64,000 bases of DNA from Symbiodinium natans (GCA_905221605.1 CAJNDS010002569.1:58501-122500); one strand, 5' to 3'. Shown: positions 51,609 through 61,920, counted from the first letter of the stretch. Notes: generated by a model not told the origin, from the letters alone. Program-made: numbers and translations.

Positions 51609-51999
51609 CCCCGTTTGGGTTTTTTTATGTATATTGAAAGAAAAGAGCAACACCCAAGGGAACATTTGAAAAAAAATGTTTGTTAAGGTTCTCTGCTCAA
51701 GTAGTCATGGGCCCTTCATCGTAGGGACCCTAAACCCGAAACCCTAAACCCGAAACCCTAAAATGCGGCCTACTGTGCTGCGGAGTTCAGCACGACTTGG
51801 GATTCTTGAGGGCCTGACCAGCCCTATGCGGGCGGAGGGTTTAGGGCTTAGGGCTTAGGGCTTAGGGTTTAGGGCTTAGGGTTTAGGGCTTAAGGCTTAG
51901 GACTTAGGGCTTAGGACTTAGGGCTTAGGGTTTAGGGTTTAGGGTTTGGGGTTTGGGGTTTATGGTTTAGGGTTTAGGGTGGAAAGCAGCAGCAAACAG
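51609..51999. repeat. 3' flank and TTTAGGG/GGGCTTA tract
   Basis: 51609-51715 is AT-richer and probably holds the 3' UTR; GTTAAGGTTCTCTG there resembles part of intron 1 of the beta-helix gene. CCCTAAA/CCCGAAA units occur at 51730-51760, and a mixed GGGCTTA/GGGTTTA array at 51837-51980. Confidence 0.65.
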
Positions 52000-52099
52000 A
52001 GCCGGTGGTACCTGAGACCGTGCCCTCGACCTATGACAGGACATACCGCGTCAGCTGCACCCCGAGCTTCCTCCAGATGTGGCTGAATGCGTTTGTAGG
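52000..52099 (+). CDS. Candidate internal exon, unknown protein
   Basis: The acceptor is AGCAGCAAACAG; the frame PVVPETVPSTYDRTYRVSCT then PSFLQMWLNAFV is stop-free to the donor GTAGG|GTTTAGGG at the start of a TTTAGGG tract. The aromatic-rich peptide is protein-like. Here both flanking tracts are G-rich. Confidence 0.5.
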
Positions 52100-55000
52100 G
52101 TTTAGGGTTTAGGGTTTAGGGCTAGGGTTTAGGATTTTAGGATTTTAGGGCTTCAAGCTGGAAAGCCTTAAATTACTTAAAGCTATCGGCCCTAAGCCCT
52201 CAACCTGGGCCTCAACCTGATCCTAAACCCCAAAGCGTCGAAGCAATTTCGGGTTGAGGCCATCAGGTTTCGGTTTCCTGCGGCATCCGGGGTTAGGGGA
52301 ACCCTAAACCCTAAACCCTAAACCCTAAACCCTAAACCCTAAACCCTAAACCCTAAACCCTAAACCCTAAACCCTAAACCCTAAACCCTAAACCCTAAAC
52401 TGAAGGGGGTGATTCTCCAATGAAATCCGTGTACCGAAGTCCAGATCCCAGGCTTCAGGGGGATATCCCTTGTGTTGCATGCCATAAACCTTCGACCCGG
52501 AATCCTAAACCCTCAACCTTGAACCCTAAACCCTAAACCCTAAACCCTAAACCCTAAACCCTAAACCCTAAACCCTAAACCCTAAACCCTAACCCCTAAG
52601 CCCTAAGCCCTAAGCCCTAAACCCTAAACCCTAAGCCAGCAAAGTGCGAGTTTAGGCTTCTAGGTTTTGGAGCCTTGAAATGTAAAGTTTAGGGTTGAAG
52701 GCTTAGGGTACTACACCATTGCTGCAAACAGTACGCAAAAATGTCCTGCAGCCTGTGAACCCCTACATCCTAAGCCCTTTCCCCAGACTCAACAGCCATG
52801 TCTTCCAGTCATCCGAGTCCACCCGTGGGCATTGTATCTTGAAAGCATGAGGGGATTTAGGGAGTCCGCAAACCTCGATCTCTTTAGGGTTAACCCCCGA
52901 AAGCCCAAACCCCCAAACTTTAGCCCTAAACCCTAAACCCTAAACCCTAACACCTAAACCCTAAACCCTAAACCTGAAACCCGAAACCCTAAGCCCTAAC
53001 CCTAAACCCTAAACCTAAACCCTAAACCCTAAACCCTAAACCCTAAACCCTAAACCCTAAACCCTAAGCCCTAAACCCTAAACCCTAAACCCTAAACCCT
53101 AAACAAGTGCTGAAGGCCCTTGGGCCGACCCAAAGAGATGCGAAGGACGTCTTCTTTTGCCACGATAGGGTTTAGGGTTTAGGGTTTAGGGTTTAGGGTT
53201 TAGGGTTTAGGGTTTAGGGTTTAGGGTTTAGGGTTTAGGGTTTAGGGTTTAGGGTTTAGGGTTTGGGTTCCAGGGTTTCGGGTTTTGGGGCTTGGGGTTT
53301 AGGGGGAAAGGTCTCTTGTACACATACTCTTACTTGATGCCCGCTCCAGGCGGTTCCATTTTGGGGTCGATGGTCACCTCTGTAGAGGCTTCTGGGGTTT
53401 AGAGTGTGAGCTCCCAAAGTGTCACAATGTGTGGCTTTATCACCCTCAAACCCATCCCACCCTCAGGCCTACACTCTACGCCCTTGGGCCTAAGGCCCAA
53501 TAGTTCCAAAAGGACCTACTTGAGCAATTTGGTTGAGAGATGCTTCCCAACCTCAAGCCCTAAACCACTCATGCGATGTAAAGTTGGGCTCGGAAGCTCT
53601 GCATGCGCAGGGCCTGAAAACCGTTAAAGCCCCAAGGTTTAGGGTTTAGGGCTCCCAAGCCCCAAGCCCAACCTCCAAACCCTGAAGGCCCGTAACAATC
53701 CGAAAGAACCCTCAATTCTTGCACGCATAGCAGAGCCCCATATATCTAGCATACCCCACACAAGGGACCATGTTTTCAAAGAACTGTAGGCACCTTTCGG
53801 CTCGAGGCAGTGAATACCATCTTCCCTGCAGATGTAAGACTCCGAACGTACCTAGCCTAGAGGAGCTTAGTTGTTCTCTCATTGTTGAGTTTGGGGTGTA
53901 TAAGCCCTAAACCCAAACCCTAAACCCCGAACCCTAAACCCTACCCCTATAGGGGTGTAGGAACTTACAGGGTCCAAGCCGCCCCAGACCGCAGACCTAG
54001 ATTCTCAACCTCAAGAGGGTTGGGGGTTTTAGAGTTTAGGGCTTAGCCCCTAGTTTACCCCCCAGGTCCTTTATACGGGTCCCAGCTTTAGTCCCTGGAT
54101 TGTTTGTCGCCATGACGTGGAGTACCACTTGCAGGCACACGGGCTGTTGTGGGTTTGGGCCCTGCGCGAGTCTAGTTGGCGTAAGGCGTATGGTTCAGGA
54201 CTTCACATTGTTTGGCGCATTTGCAGCCCCACTTATGACCAACTACCCCTCTGAACCTTTGAGGTCTCATCTGGGTTTAGATCACATTTGAGGAGGCTTC
54301 TGGGCCAAAGCTTCACGCCTAAACCCTAAACCCTAAACCCTAAACCCTCAACCCTCAACCCTCAACCCTCAACCCTAAACCCTAAACCCTAAACCCTAAA
54401 CCCTAAACCCTAAACCCTAAACCTTGGACTTCACCACACTTAGGCTCCTCTTCCGCTGTGTGCCGGTGGCCCTCCTTTTCTTCACCTTTGCCTCTCGCCG
54501 AGAAGCTGTGCGAGGGCGGAGCCTGTCGAGGCAGTTTGGGATGTCATGCTAGGCTGCTAGGGTTTAGGGTTTAGGGTTTAGGGCTTTAGGGCTTTAGGGC
54601 TGTAGGGCTTTAGGGCTTTAGGGCTTTAGGGGTGTAGGGGTGTAGGGGTTTAGGGGTTTAGGGGTTTAGGAGTTTAGGGGTTTGGGGGTTTAGGGGTTTA
54701 GGGGTTTAGGGGTTTAGGGGTGTAGGGGTTTAGGGGTTTAGGGGTTTAGGGTTTGGGGCTTGCATACTTGCAGTCCTACCCATCGTACTTATAACTCTTG
54801 TCATCACAGGGTTTGTGGATTTTGAGATTTAGGGCTTGGGGTTTGGGGAGTCAGGGTTGAGGGCATCTGCGTGGTTCTGCAACTTCACTTCGGCTGGGGC
54901 TCACAGGGAAGGCGCTCAGCCATGCTTATCGCACCCCGCAAGCCCAGAAGCCTTTGCCACAAACCAGGGCCTTAGGCTCCAGGTAAGAGACGAGGACCCA

Positions 55001-55256
55001 GAGTGAGAAGGCCCTTATTCAACTTCCTTATTTAGGCTTCAGGTTCTTTTGCACTTACTCCTGGGTCTAAGAGATTTTGGGCCCTATAAAAATTCCTTGA
55101 GGGGCATAATATAGGGCCCTATAATCATCCCTTCAAGGGTACAATATAGGGCCCTATATACTTTTGTTAAAGGGTGTACTATAGGGCCCTCTAATAATCC
55201 CTTAAAGGGTATAAGAGATCGCCCCCCGTAGAAAGCGTAGAAGCCTTTGCAAAAAG
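52100..55256. repeat. Telomere-repeat mosaic and unassigned sequence
   Basis: CCCTAAA at 52300-52400, 52530-52633, 52920-53104 and 54315-54423; TTTAGGG at 52100-52130, 53166-53270 and 54559-54760 (with TTTAGGGG and CTTTAGGG variants). The island 53105-53165 holds RDAKDVFFCHD after GACCCAAAG, ending at TTTAGGG, a possible short exon. 53280-54310 and 54770-55070 are mostly unassigned. Confidence 0.72.
55075..55206. repeat. Tandem ~40-bp repeats with GGGCCCTATA core
   Basis: Four units of TATAGGGCCCTATAA followed by CCCTT-AAGGGTA occur in tandem. Each unit contains an inverted pair (TATAGGGCCCTATA is a perfect palindrome; CCCTTNAAGGG a second). The array could form cruciforms; no function is inferred. 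Confidence 0.8.
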
Positions 55257-55336
55257 ACCTGGCAGGGCGCGTCCACAGCCTGGACGACAGCAGCCGACCT
55301 CCCAGTGCAGAGAGATCTCGGAGGACACCACCCTGA
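55257..55336 (+). CDS. Candidate terminal exon (weak)
   Basis: After CTTTGCAAAAAG the frame LAGRVHSLDDSSRPPSAERS then RRTPP stops at TGA 55334. A CCCTAAA tract follows at once (55340-55490). It looks like the C-terminal coding end of a gene, but there is no second line of evidence. Confidence 0.3.
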
Positions 55337-55708
55337 ACCCTAAACCCTAAACCCTAAACCCTAAACCCTAAACCCTAAACCCTAAACCCTAAACCCTAAA
55401 CCCTAAACCCTAAACCCTAAACCCTAAACCCTAAGCCCTAAACCCTAAACCCTACACCCTAAACCCTAAACCCTAAACCCTAAACCCTAGGCTCCCGAGG
55501 TTCCCTACACCCCCTAAACTCCTAGGCTCCCTAGGCCTTAGCCTTTTCTAGACGCCATAGGCTCCCTAGATTCCCTAAACCAAGCCCCCCGACATTCCTA
55601 GCACTTCGGGTCTTAGGGCAGGATTGACCAGGTGGTGGTTCATGATCTGCATGAGGGTTGAAGCTTGAGTATGTTTTTGTTTTCTTTTCTTTTTGTTTTG
55701 TTCCCCAA
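55337..55708. repeat. CCCTAAA tract and unassigned sequence
   Basis: Near-perfect CCCTAAA at 55340-55490, followed by CTCCCTAGG-type simple sequence to 55580 and unique sequence. TTTTGTTTTGTTCCCCAACAG at 55687-55710 precedes the duplicated block. Confidence 0.8.
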
Positions 55709-56282
55709 CAGCGAAGCGATGGGGTCTCCAGCCCTTGGGTACTGGAGCGGGTTTCGGAGCAGGTTCCGGAGCGGGTTCCGGAGCAGGTTCCACGGGCCAA
55801 GAACATCTGAAAAGCGCGCTGGCTTGAAACCCCCTTTCCTCCCATACAATGGCTTGGCTCGGCGGTATACAAGTCTATCAGCGATGCGTGCTAGGTCTTG
55901 CTTGCAAGCAGTCTGCTAAGCTACGCAAGGTCTCTGTTCCATTGTCCGCGGTATGTGTTTCTTTGTTTACCTTATTAATTCCCAGAAACCCGGTCCGCGG
56001 GGGATTTGTGGTGTTTTCCCAGCAGCGGAGCGATGGGGCTCCAGCCCTTGGGTACTGGAGCGGGTTTCGGAGCGGGTTCTGGGATCAGGTTCTGGGATCA
56101 GGTTCTGGGATCAGGTTCCACGGACCAAGAACATCCACCCATACAATTAGCCTGGTGTTACAATTGTAATAGCGATGCGTGCCAAGTCTTCCTTGCAAGC
56201 AATCGGCTAAGCTATGCAAGGTCTCTGTTCCATTGTCCGCGGTATGTGTTTCTTTGTTAGTCTTTGTAATTCCCAAAAGCCC
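55709..56282. repeat. Tandem duplication of a ~280-bp block with an internal minisatellite
   Basis: Copy A (about 55709-55990) and copy B (about 56022-56280) share CGATGGGG-CTCCAGCCC, TTGGGTACTGGAGCGGGTTTC, a minisatellite (GGTTCCGGAGCG in A, GGTTCTGGGATCA in B), CCAAGAACATC and a closing GTCTCTGTTCCATTGTCCGC|GGTATGTG. Each copy starts after an acceptor-like CAG and ends at a GTATGT donor-like site, so a duplicated exon is possible. Frames are open on both strands, and the coding strand cannot be decided. Confidence 0.75.
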
Positions 56283-56487
56283 GGACGCACAGCGCACAAC
56301 CATATATTGGGTGTCCTTTTGGGGATAGTCGTAATATTAACCCTACTTTGACATCCCTGATCTATGAGGCTGGTTGCAGTTCATGGGTTTCCCGAAGGCC
56401 TAGGGTTTAGGGCTTAGGGCTTAGGGCTGAGGGCTTAGGGCTACGGGCTTAGGGCTTAGGCTTAGGGACAAGCAAGAGCCGTCACAG

Positions 56488-56575
56488 GCGATCCCCAACG
56501 GCTTCGAATGGCACGCCTCGCGCCAAACAGACGAGTTCTTCCGATGCCTGCAGCTGGATCAGCAGATGAGTTTTC
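56488..56575 (+). CDS. Candidate internal exon, unknown protein
   Basis: The acceptor is AGAGCCGTCACAG, the peptide begins AIPNGFEWHASRQTDEFFRC and continues LQLDQQMSF, and the donor is TTTTC|GTATCC. The composition (Trp, His, acidic and aromatic residues) is strongly protein-like. TTTAGGG-derived units flank it on both sides. Parent gene unidentified. Confidence 0.5.
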
Positions 56576-57222
56576 GTATCCTGAGCCCTATAGCCTCACA
56601 AAACGCAGTTTAGGGTTTAGGATTTAGGGTTAGGGTTTAGGTTTTCGTTTAGGGTTTAGGGTTTAGGAGTTTAGGGTTTAGGGTTTAGGGTTTAGGGTTT
56701 AGGGTTTAGGGTTTAGGGTTTAGGGTTTAGGGTTTAGGGCCACAAAGCGTGCCGTATAGCCAACCTCAACTTACTAAGCAATCAAGACCATTGCGGCGTC
56801 CCGGAGTCCCCCAACATCCCCTAGAATCCAGAATCCCAAAACTACAAAAACCCCTAAACCCGATTGGGAACCCTACATTCGAAAACCCTAAACCACAAAC
56901 CCTAACAATAATCAACCCTAAACCCTAATCAACCTGAATCAATCCTACACCCTAGTCAACCCTAAACCCTGATGGTTTCAGAACCGAGCAGCTACCCCAG
57001 GCATGACGTCACGGCACTGGACGTCTTCCTCAGTGCCCTGTACTTCAAGGACACCGCACATAAGCCTTGCATAGCCTTGCCACCCAAACCAAGTAGTTAG
57101 CCTAAACCCTAAACAATAAACCCTAAACCCTACACCCTACACCCTACACCCTAAACCCTAAACCCTAAACCCTAAACCCTAAACCCTAAACCCTAAACCC
57201 TAAACCCTTGCTGTCTGTCAAG
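56576..57222. repeat. Telomere-repeat mosaic
   Basis: TTTAGGG at 56610-56738 and CCCTAAA at 57115-57208, with degenerate CAACCCTAA units at 56870-56970. A frame DVFLSALYFKDTA near 57020-57060 might be an exon fragment. Confidence 0.75.
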
Positions 57223-57305
57223 GACGGGGTTGTCCCGCAAGACTTTGCGGTGGAGGGCAATCCTGGCCCTGGTCTGCGGAGAGTATGGCTCAACCCGGAA
57301 TCTGG
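57223..57305 (+). CDS. Candidate internal exon, unknown protein
   Basis: CCCTAAACCC runs into TTGCTGTCTGTCAAG (acceptor), then the frame DGVVPQDFAVEGNPGPGLRR and VWLNPES, ending TCTGG|GTTTAGGG at the first telomere unit. It is a textbook example of the C-rich/exon/G-rich layout. The parent gene was not identified. Confidence 0.55.
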
Positions 57306-57981
57306 GTTTAGGGTTTAGGGTTTAGGGTTTAGGGTTTAGGGTTTAGGGTTTAGGGTTTAGGGTTTAGGGTTTAGGGGTTAAAGCTCTTACAAGGCACCTT
57401 AGCCCCACACCCATGAACCTGAAAGTAGGGGCGGTTCATCCCGAATCTCCAGACGAAGCCTCAGCCCGATCCTTTTGCGTCCTAGAGCCTTGGATTTTTG
57501 TCTCGGGTGTCTGCACGTCCATTGAGAAGGAGCCCCGAAGACTGAGCACGCAAGCAAAGATTGAAATGGAACCCTAAAGCCTACACCCTATGCCCGAAAA
57601 GCCCACCAAAACCATGTGGGGGTTGCCGAAATTTTGGGTGGTCCTCATGATAAGGAAATCCTAGTATTTGGAATCTCCCCCCTCCAAAACGCCGTACCTG
57701 CAAAAACTGCGGTGCCCTTTCAGAGTCGTTTGGGGGGGGGGGAGGGAGCCTGGTGTGTAGAGGCGTCACTATTCAGGTTTCTAGGGGCTTTAGGGTGCTA
57801 TGCTTCTGTGATTTTCTGCACAGGATTAGGGTTTAGGGTTTAGGGTTTAGGGCTTAGGGCTTAGGGCTTCGGGTTTCGGGTTTGGGGTTTAGTTGTGTGT
57901 GAGTATGCCGAGGACACCCCGGCCCATCACCTCCTCTACAAACGCGCCGGTCGGCTCCAGTACCTGGCTCCTGGGCCCCGA
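57306..57981. repeat. TTTAGGG tracts and unassigned sequence
   Basis: TTTAGGG at 57306-57378 and 57828-57890. A G run lies at 57730-57742. 57380-57825 is unassigned; frames there are short and unconvincing. Confidence 0.7.
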
Positions 57982-58239
57982 CTTGGAGGTTCATGGCACT
58001 TATTCAACAATTTGGTACTGAAAACCATAATTCGGGCACTTAAGAAAAGGGTTCTAATTCTAACAGCTATAATCGGTTTATAAGAAACCAGAATTCGGGC
58101 ACTTAAGGGGATTCCAAGTGGGCTACAAGTGCAGCTATAATTGGTTTATAAGAAACCAGAATTTGGGCACTTAAGGGGATTCCAAGTGGGCTACAAGTAC
58201 AGCTATAGTTGGTTAGTAAGTCCCGTGAACCTCCCAGTA
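57982..58239. mobile_element. Inverted-repeat element, TTGGAGGTTCATGG family (copy 4) with internal 69-bp duplication
   Basis: It begins CTTGGAGGTTCATGGCACTTA and ends TAAGTCCCGTGAACCTCCCAG. Inside, a 68-69-bp unit (GCTATAAT-GGTTTATAAGAAACC, GGGCACTTAAGGGGATTCC, AAGTGGGCTACAAGT) is present twice in tandem at about 58065-58201, making this copy roughly twice the usual length. Confidence 0.8.
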
Positions 58240-58788
58240 AGTCAGCCAGGAGCTGCCAGGGCCCCCAGGCATGTAGGGTTTAGGGGTTTAGGGTTTAGGT
58301 TTTAAAATTAGGGTTGTAGGGTTGTAGGGGTTTAGGGTTTAGGGTTAGGGTTTAGGGTTTAGGGTTTAGGGTTTAGGGGTTTAGGGGTTTAGGGTTTAGG
58401 GTATCGGGTTTCGGGATGTGGGGGTATCGGGTATCGGGATGTGGGGTTTCGGGTTGCTACAGCTCAATCCCCACCCTTGAGGTCCAAGCCGAAGGCCTGA
58501 ATAATCTTAAGGGCCCTGAACCCCCTCAGCAAACCCCAAAACCCTTAAACCCTTAAACCCTTAAACCCTTAAACCCTTAAACCCTTAAACCCTTAAACCC
58601 TTAAACCCTTAAACCCTTAAACCCTTAAACCCTTAAACCCTTAAACCCTTAAACCCTTAAACCCTTAAACCCTTAAACCCTTAAACCCTTAAACCCTTAA
58701 ACCCTTAAACCCTTAAACCCTTAAACCCTTAAACCCTTAAACCCTTAAACCCTTAAACCGAATCTTGAAACCCTTAAGCCCTAAAACC
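58240..58788. repeat. TTTAGGG tract and (CCCTTAAA)n array
   Basis: TTTAGGG/TTTAGGGG at 58275-58410 with some GGTATCGG units to 58455. From 58541 to 58765 an almost perfect array of about twenty-eight 8-bp units CCCTTAAA occurs. This is a third independently homogenised 8-bp variant in the window. Confidence 0.9.
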
Positions 58789-58907
58789 CTTGGTAGCCCA
58801 GTGGTACCCTTGTTCCCACTTCTGGGTTCAAGGTCCCCTTGTAAAGTAACCAACCCCCCCCCCAAAAAAGGGTACCCTTATGAAAATATTGCTCTTGGGC
58901 TACCAAG
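58789..58907. mobile_element. Introner family 1, copy inside telomere-variant DNA
   Basis: It begins CTTGGTAGCCCAGTGGTACCC and ends TTGCTCTTGGGCTACCAAG, a 12-bp near-perfect terminal inverted repeat. It keeps CTGGGTTCAAGGTCCCC and AAAAAAGGGTACCCTTATG. The flanks are ACC on each side within CCCTAAA-like repeat, so a 4-bp duplication cannot be shown cleanly. It proves that family 1 also inserts into telomeric DNA. Confidence 0.85.
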
Positions 58908-59025
58908 ACCCCAAACCCTAAACCCTGAACTCCCTAAACCCTAAACCCTAAATTCCCTAAATTCCCTAAACCCTAAACTCCCTAAACCCTAAACTCCCTA
59001 AACCCTGAACCCTAAACCTCGGTAG
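58908..59025. repeat. CCCTAAA tract with CTCCCTAAACC variants
   Basis: Degenerate units of CCCTAAACTCCCTAAA and CCCTAAATT extend to the acceptor of the next candidate exon. Confidence 0.85.
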
Positions 59026-59137
59026 ACACCGAGACCAAGGTGGTTGAAGGGAACAGCCTCTCGGCAGAGCATTTCCCAGACTCCGGCGACTGTGGCACTT
59101 CCTTGGCGCGCCGCTGCACTGTTCGCGAGGCCGGAAG
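59026..59137 (+). CDS. Candidate exon, unknown protein
   Basis: The acceptor is AACCTCGGTAG; the frame TETKVVEGNSLSAEHFPDSG then DCGTSLARRCTVREAG is stop-free until a G run at 59138. The composition is protein-like. The donor is unclear because of the poly-G. Confidence 0.42.
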
Positions 59138-60334
59138 GGGGGGGGGGGGGGGTGGGCTGACAGGCGGTATAGGGTTGATGAGTTTATGGGCTGTGTAGGG
59201 TTTCTGGGGTTTATAGGGTATATGACGTTTATCGGGTTTACAAGGTTTGTAGGGCTTCTATATACGGTTTTGGGTTAGTTTGACAGCTTACTTTATGCCC
59301 CTGCAGCCAGAAAGACACCGGGCGCCGAACATCCTACACTGGTCCTACACAAATGGGAGGTTTCGGAACTTCCCTAAACCCTAAACCCTAAACCCTAAAC
59401 CCTAAACCCTAAACCCTAAACCCTAAACCCTAAACCCTAAACCCTAAAACCCTGTTCGACTGGGATTCTAGCCTTTTCGGGGCAGGTTCGGGGGACCCCT
59501 ATTGCGGAACATGCCCACTCTCAACCCTAAGTCCTAAACCCTAAACCCTAAACCCTAAACCCTAAACCCTAAACCCTAAACCCTAAACCCTAAACCCTAA
59601 ACCCTAAACCCTAAACCCTAAACCCTAAACCCTAAACCCTAAACCCTAAACCCTAAACCCTAAACCCTATCAAAAAACCGGCATCGCTGAACCAAGGTAA
59701 GCGAGCAGCTCGTGCGCCTTGGGCTTTTCCTCCAAAGACGCCTTAATTCCTAGTATCCTCCAATTACGCCTTTTTTAATTCCTAGTAGATGGAGACTTCC
59801 GAAACTGTGGGCACCCTTTTTTGGGGATCCCGTCAAAGAGGATTCGATTCTAAGTTAAGTCTGGGGGTATTCAGCGGTGTAGCCGTAATTTGAGAAGTGC
59901 CCATATGAGAACTTTCTGTTGGATGGGATACCCTAAACCCCAAACCCCAAACCCCAAACCCTAAACCCGAAACCCTCTGTTGTTTCGGCGTGTGTTTTTG
60001 AGCTGTCGTTGGCTTGATCTGAGGCCAGCCTCTTACAGCCCATGGCTAGCAACCGACTCTATACAAACCAGGAACTCTAAGCCCTAAGCCCAAAACCCTA
60101 AACCCTACACCCGAAAAAAGCAGTCCTAGGTGCGCACTGGCCGGGCGAGTGGAGATACCCAAGCTACCAGGCGACCGGGAGGGTGGGGGGGGGGGTTTGA
60201 GGGTTTAGGGTTTAGGGTATCAGGGTTTTTTTTTAGGGTTCTGAAGACCCTAAACCCAAACGGTACGTTCGAGGCTTCGGGACTTTCCGAGCTTGGGCTT
60301 TCCGGGCTTCGGGTGGCCCCGGAAACTGCTTGCG
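59138..60334. repeat. Telomere-repeat mosaic
   Basis: CCCTAAA at 59375-59450 and 59525-59668, CCCCAAA units at 59932-59970, TTTAGGG at 60198-60215. 59160-59280 is a degenerate GGGTTTATAGGG region. 59670-59925 is unassigned. G runs lie at 59138-59152 and 60185-60196. Confidence 0.75.
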
Positions 60335-60621
60335 TACTTGCAGGTTCATGGTACTTACGAGCCAATTGTAGCAGCCGAAACCTCTACTTGGTACTTAAAG
60401 GGGTTTAGGGTTTAGGGTTTAGGGTTTAGGGTTTAGGGTTTAGGGTTTAGGGTTTAGGGTTTAGGGTTTAGGGTTTAGGGTTTAGGGTTTAGGGTTTAGG
60501 GTTTAGGGTTTAGGGGTACTGATTACCGCTTGTATGCCTCTTAAGTGCCCCAATATGGTTATACAAGTACAGCTAGAAGTACAGGTACACTTGGTTCACA
60601 AGTACCATGAACCTCCAAGTA
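60335..60621. mobile_element. TTGGAGGTTCATGG-family element (copy 5) interrupted by TTTAGGG repeats
   Basis: The left half (TACTTGCAGGTTCATGGTACTTA, to CTTGGTACTTAAAG) and right half (TACTGATTACC, CTTAAGTGCCCCAATATGG, AAGTACCATGAACCTCCAAGTA) belong to one element. A perfect TTTAGGG tract of about sixteen units (about 60400-60514) separates them. GGTACT lies on both sides of the insert (60390-60395 and 60515-60520). Confidence 0.85.
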
Positions 60622-61271
60622 GAGGCTTCCCCAAATTTTTAGAGGGAGAGACCAAGCTCTGAAGCCTCATTCTTTGAGCCCGAAGCTTTGTTTTGTCTGG
60701 GGGGAGGGGGGAAGATGTGGAGAAACCCTAAACCCTAAACCCTAAACCCTCAACCCTCAACCCTCAACCCTAAACCCTAAACCCTAAACCCTAAACCCTA
60801 AACCCTAAACCCTAAACCCCCCCCTCAACCCTCAACCCTAAACCCTAAGCCCTATAAACCTAAACCCTGAACCCGAGGCCCTAAACCCGCGAAAATAGCC
60901 CAAAGACAATCCACAGGTTACTTGGGAGGCGCGGCTCTCGGGAGGGTTAGGGTTCAAGGTTTTAAGGGTTTAAGGATTTTAGGGTTTAGGGTTTAGGGTT
61001 TTGGGTTAGTTGAGTCTTTGAGGGGTTTGGGTGTTTGGGGCCTTCGCTGCGCGAGGTGTTTGCCAAGCAAACGTGAGCTCCACTCTGTTGACGATGAGGG
61101 TAGAGCAGCTGGATGTCGATGAGGACCCGCCCGTTCTTCACTACTCTTTCCCTAAACACGGTAAACCCTAAACCCTGTAAAACCCTATAAACCCCAAACC
61201 CTTGAAACCCTAAACCCTTTTTAAACCCTAAACCCTGTAAGCCCTGCAAACCCTAAACCCCCCTCTTAAAG
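60622..61271. repeat. Telomere-repeat mosaic
   Basis: CCCTAAA with CCCTCAA variants at 60724-60860, TTTAGGG at 60977-61000, degenerate CCCTAAA at 61160-61255. 61010-61155 is unassigned. Confidence 0.75.
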
Positions 61272-61391
61272 GAGGTGCGGGAAGGCAAGGTGGAGCCTGC
61301 TTTCTGCAACATGGCCAGACTGGTGCCCCAGCTGAGAGAGCAGGGCGCTGAGTGGCTGGCTGGCTATCCCGATGCTTGTCCGAAAAAAGGG
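61272..61391 (+). CDS. Candidate internal exon, unknown protein
   Basis: It is 120 bp, 40 codons, phase 0 at both ends. The acceptor is CCCCCCTCTTAAAG; the peptide begins EVREGKVEPAFCNMARLVPQ and continues LREQGAEWLAGYPDACPKKG; the donor is AAAGGG|GTTTAGGC. CCCTAAA lies on the left and TTTAGGG on the right. It is one of the longest and most protein-like orphan exons. Confidence 0.55.
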
Positions 61392-61571
61392 GTTTAGGCT
61401 TGACAGGGTTTAGGGTTTAGGGTTTAGGGTTTAGGGCTTGGGGTTTGGGGTTTAGGGCTTAGGGTTTAGGGTTTAGGGTTGGGGGGAGTACTGTAGTTGG
61501 TTTAGTCTTGAAGTCTTGAATAAGGGTTGTGTGCTATCAAGTTGCTGGGCATCAAAGGCGCCGGAGAAGAT
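61392..61571. repeat. TTTAGGG tract and flank of the hairpin
   Basis: TTTAGGG and TTTGGGG units to 61475; then GTCTTGAAGTCTTGAATAAGG and sequence leading into the inverted repeat. Confidence 0.7.
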
Positions 61572-61775
61572 GGCGGCGTGCGTGGCCTTGGGCCGAGTGA
61601 AGCAGATGCCAGAGGACTCCGACTTCGTGACTGGCGCGCCTCTGCCTCAAGCAACTCGAGCAAGGTGCGGCAGGGAACGAGACACGCCGCCGCACTGTGC
61701 TCGAGTTGCTTGAGGCAGAGGCGCGCCAGTCGCGAGGTCGGAGTCCTCACACGGCCCAAGTCCACGCACGCCGCC
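61572..61775. repeat. Large inverted repeat (hairpin) with ~90-100-bp arms
   Basis: The left arm 61572-61671 (GGCGGCGTGCGTGGCCTTGG to GGTGCGGC) is the reverse complement of the right arm 61689-61775 (GCCGCACTG to CCACGCACGCCGCC), with a 17-bp loop. The arms pair almost perfectly (GGACTCCGACTTCG, TGGCGCGCCTCTGCC, CAAGCAACTCGAGC); the right arm lacks a short piece. On the + strand the right arm can be read as RTVLELLEAEARQSRG, so an exon may have been inversely duplicated. It was likely formed by template switching or inverted duplication. Confidence 0.88.
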
Positions 61776-61886
61776 CGCTTCTCCGACGTCTTCGCTTCTT
61801 TAGGGTTTAGGGTTTACGGTTTAGGGTTTAGGGTTTAAGGGTTTAGGGTTTAGGGTGTAAGGGTTTAGGGATTCTACCACTCCAAG

Positions 61887-61920
61887 GGTGGCATCCGTGA
61901 CAAGTCTGTGCACCCCACCG
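61887..61920 (+). CDS. Candidate small exon
   Basis: The peptide GGIRDKSVHPT lies after CTACCACTCCAAG (FYHSK in frame before it) and ends at the canonical donor CACCG|GTACGT. It follows a TTTAGGG tract (61800-61870). It could be an upstream exon of the exchanger gene at 62077, but there is no proof. Confidence 0.35.
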
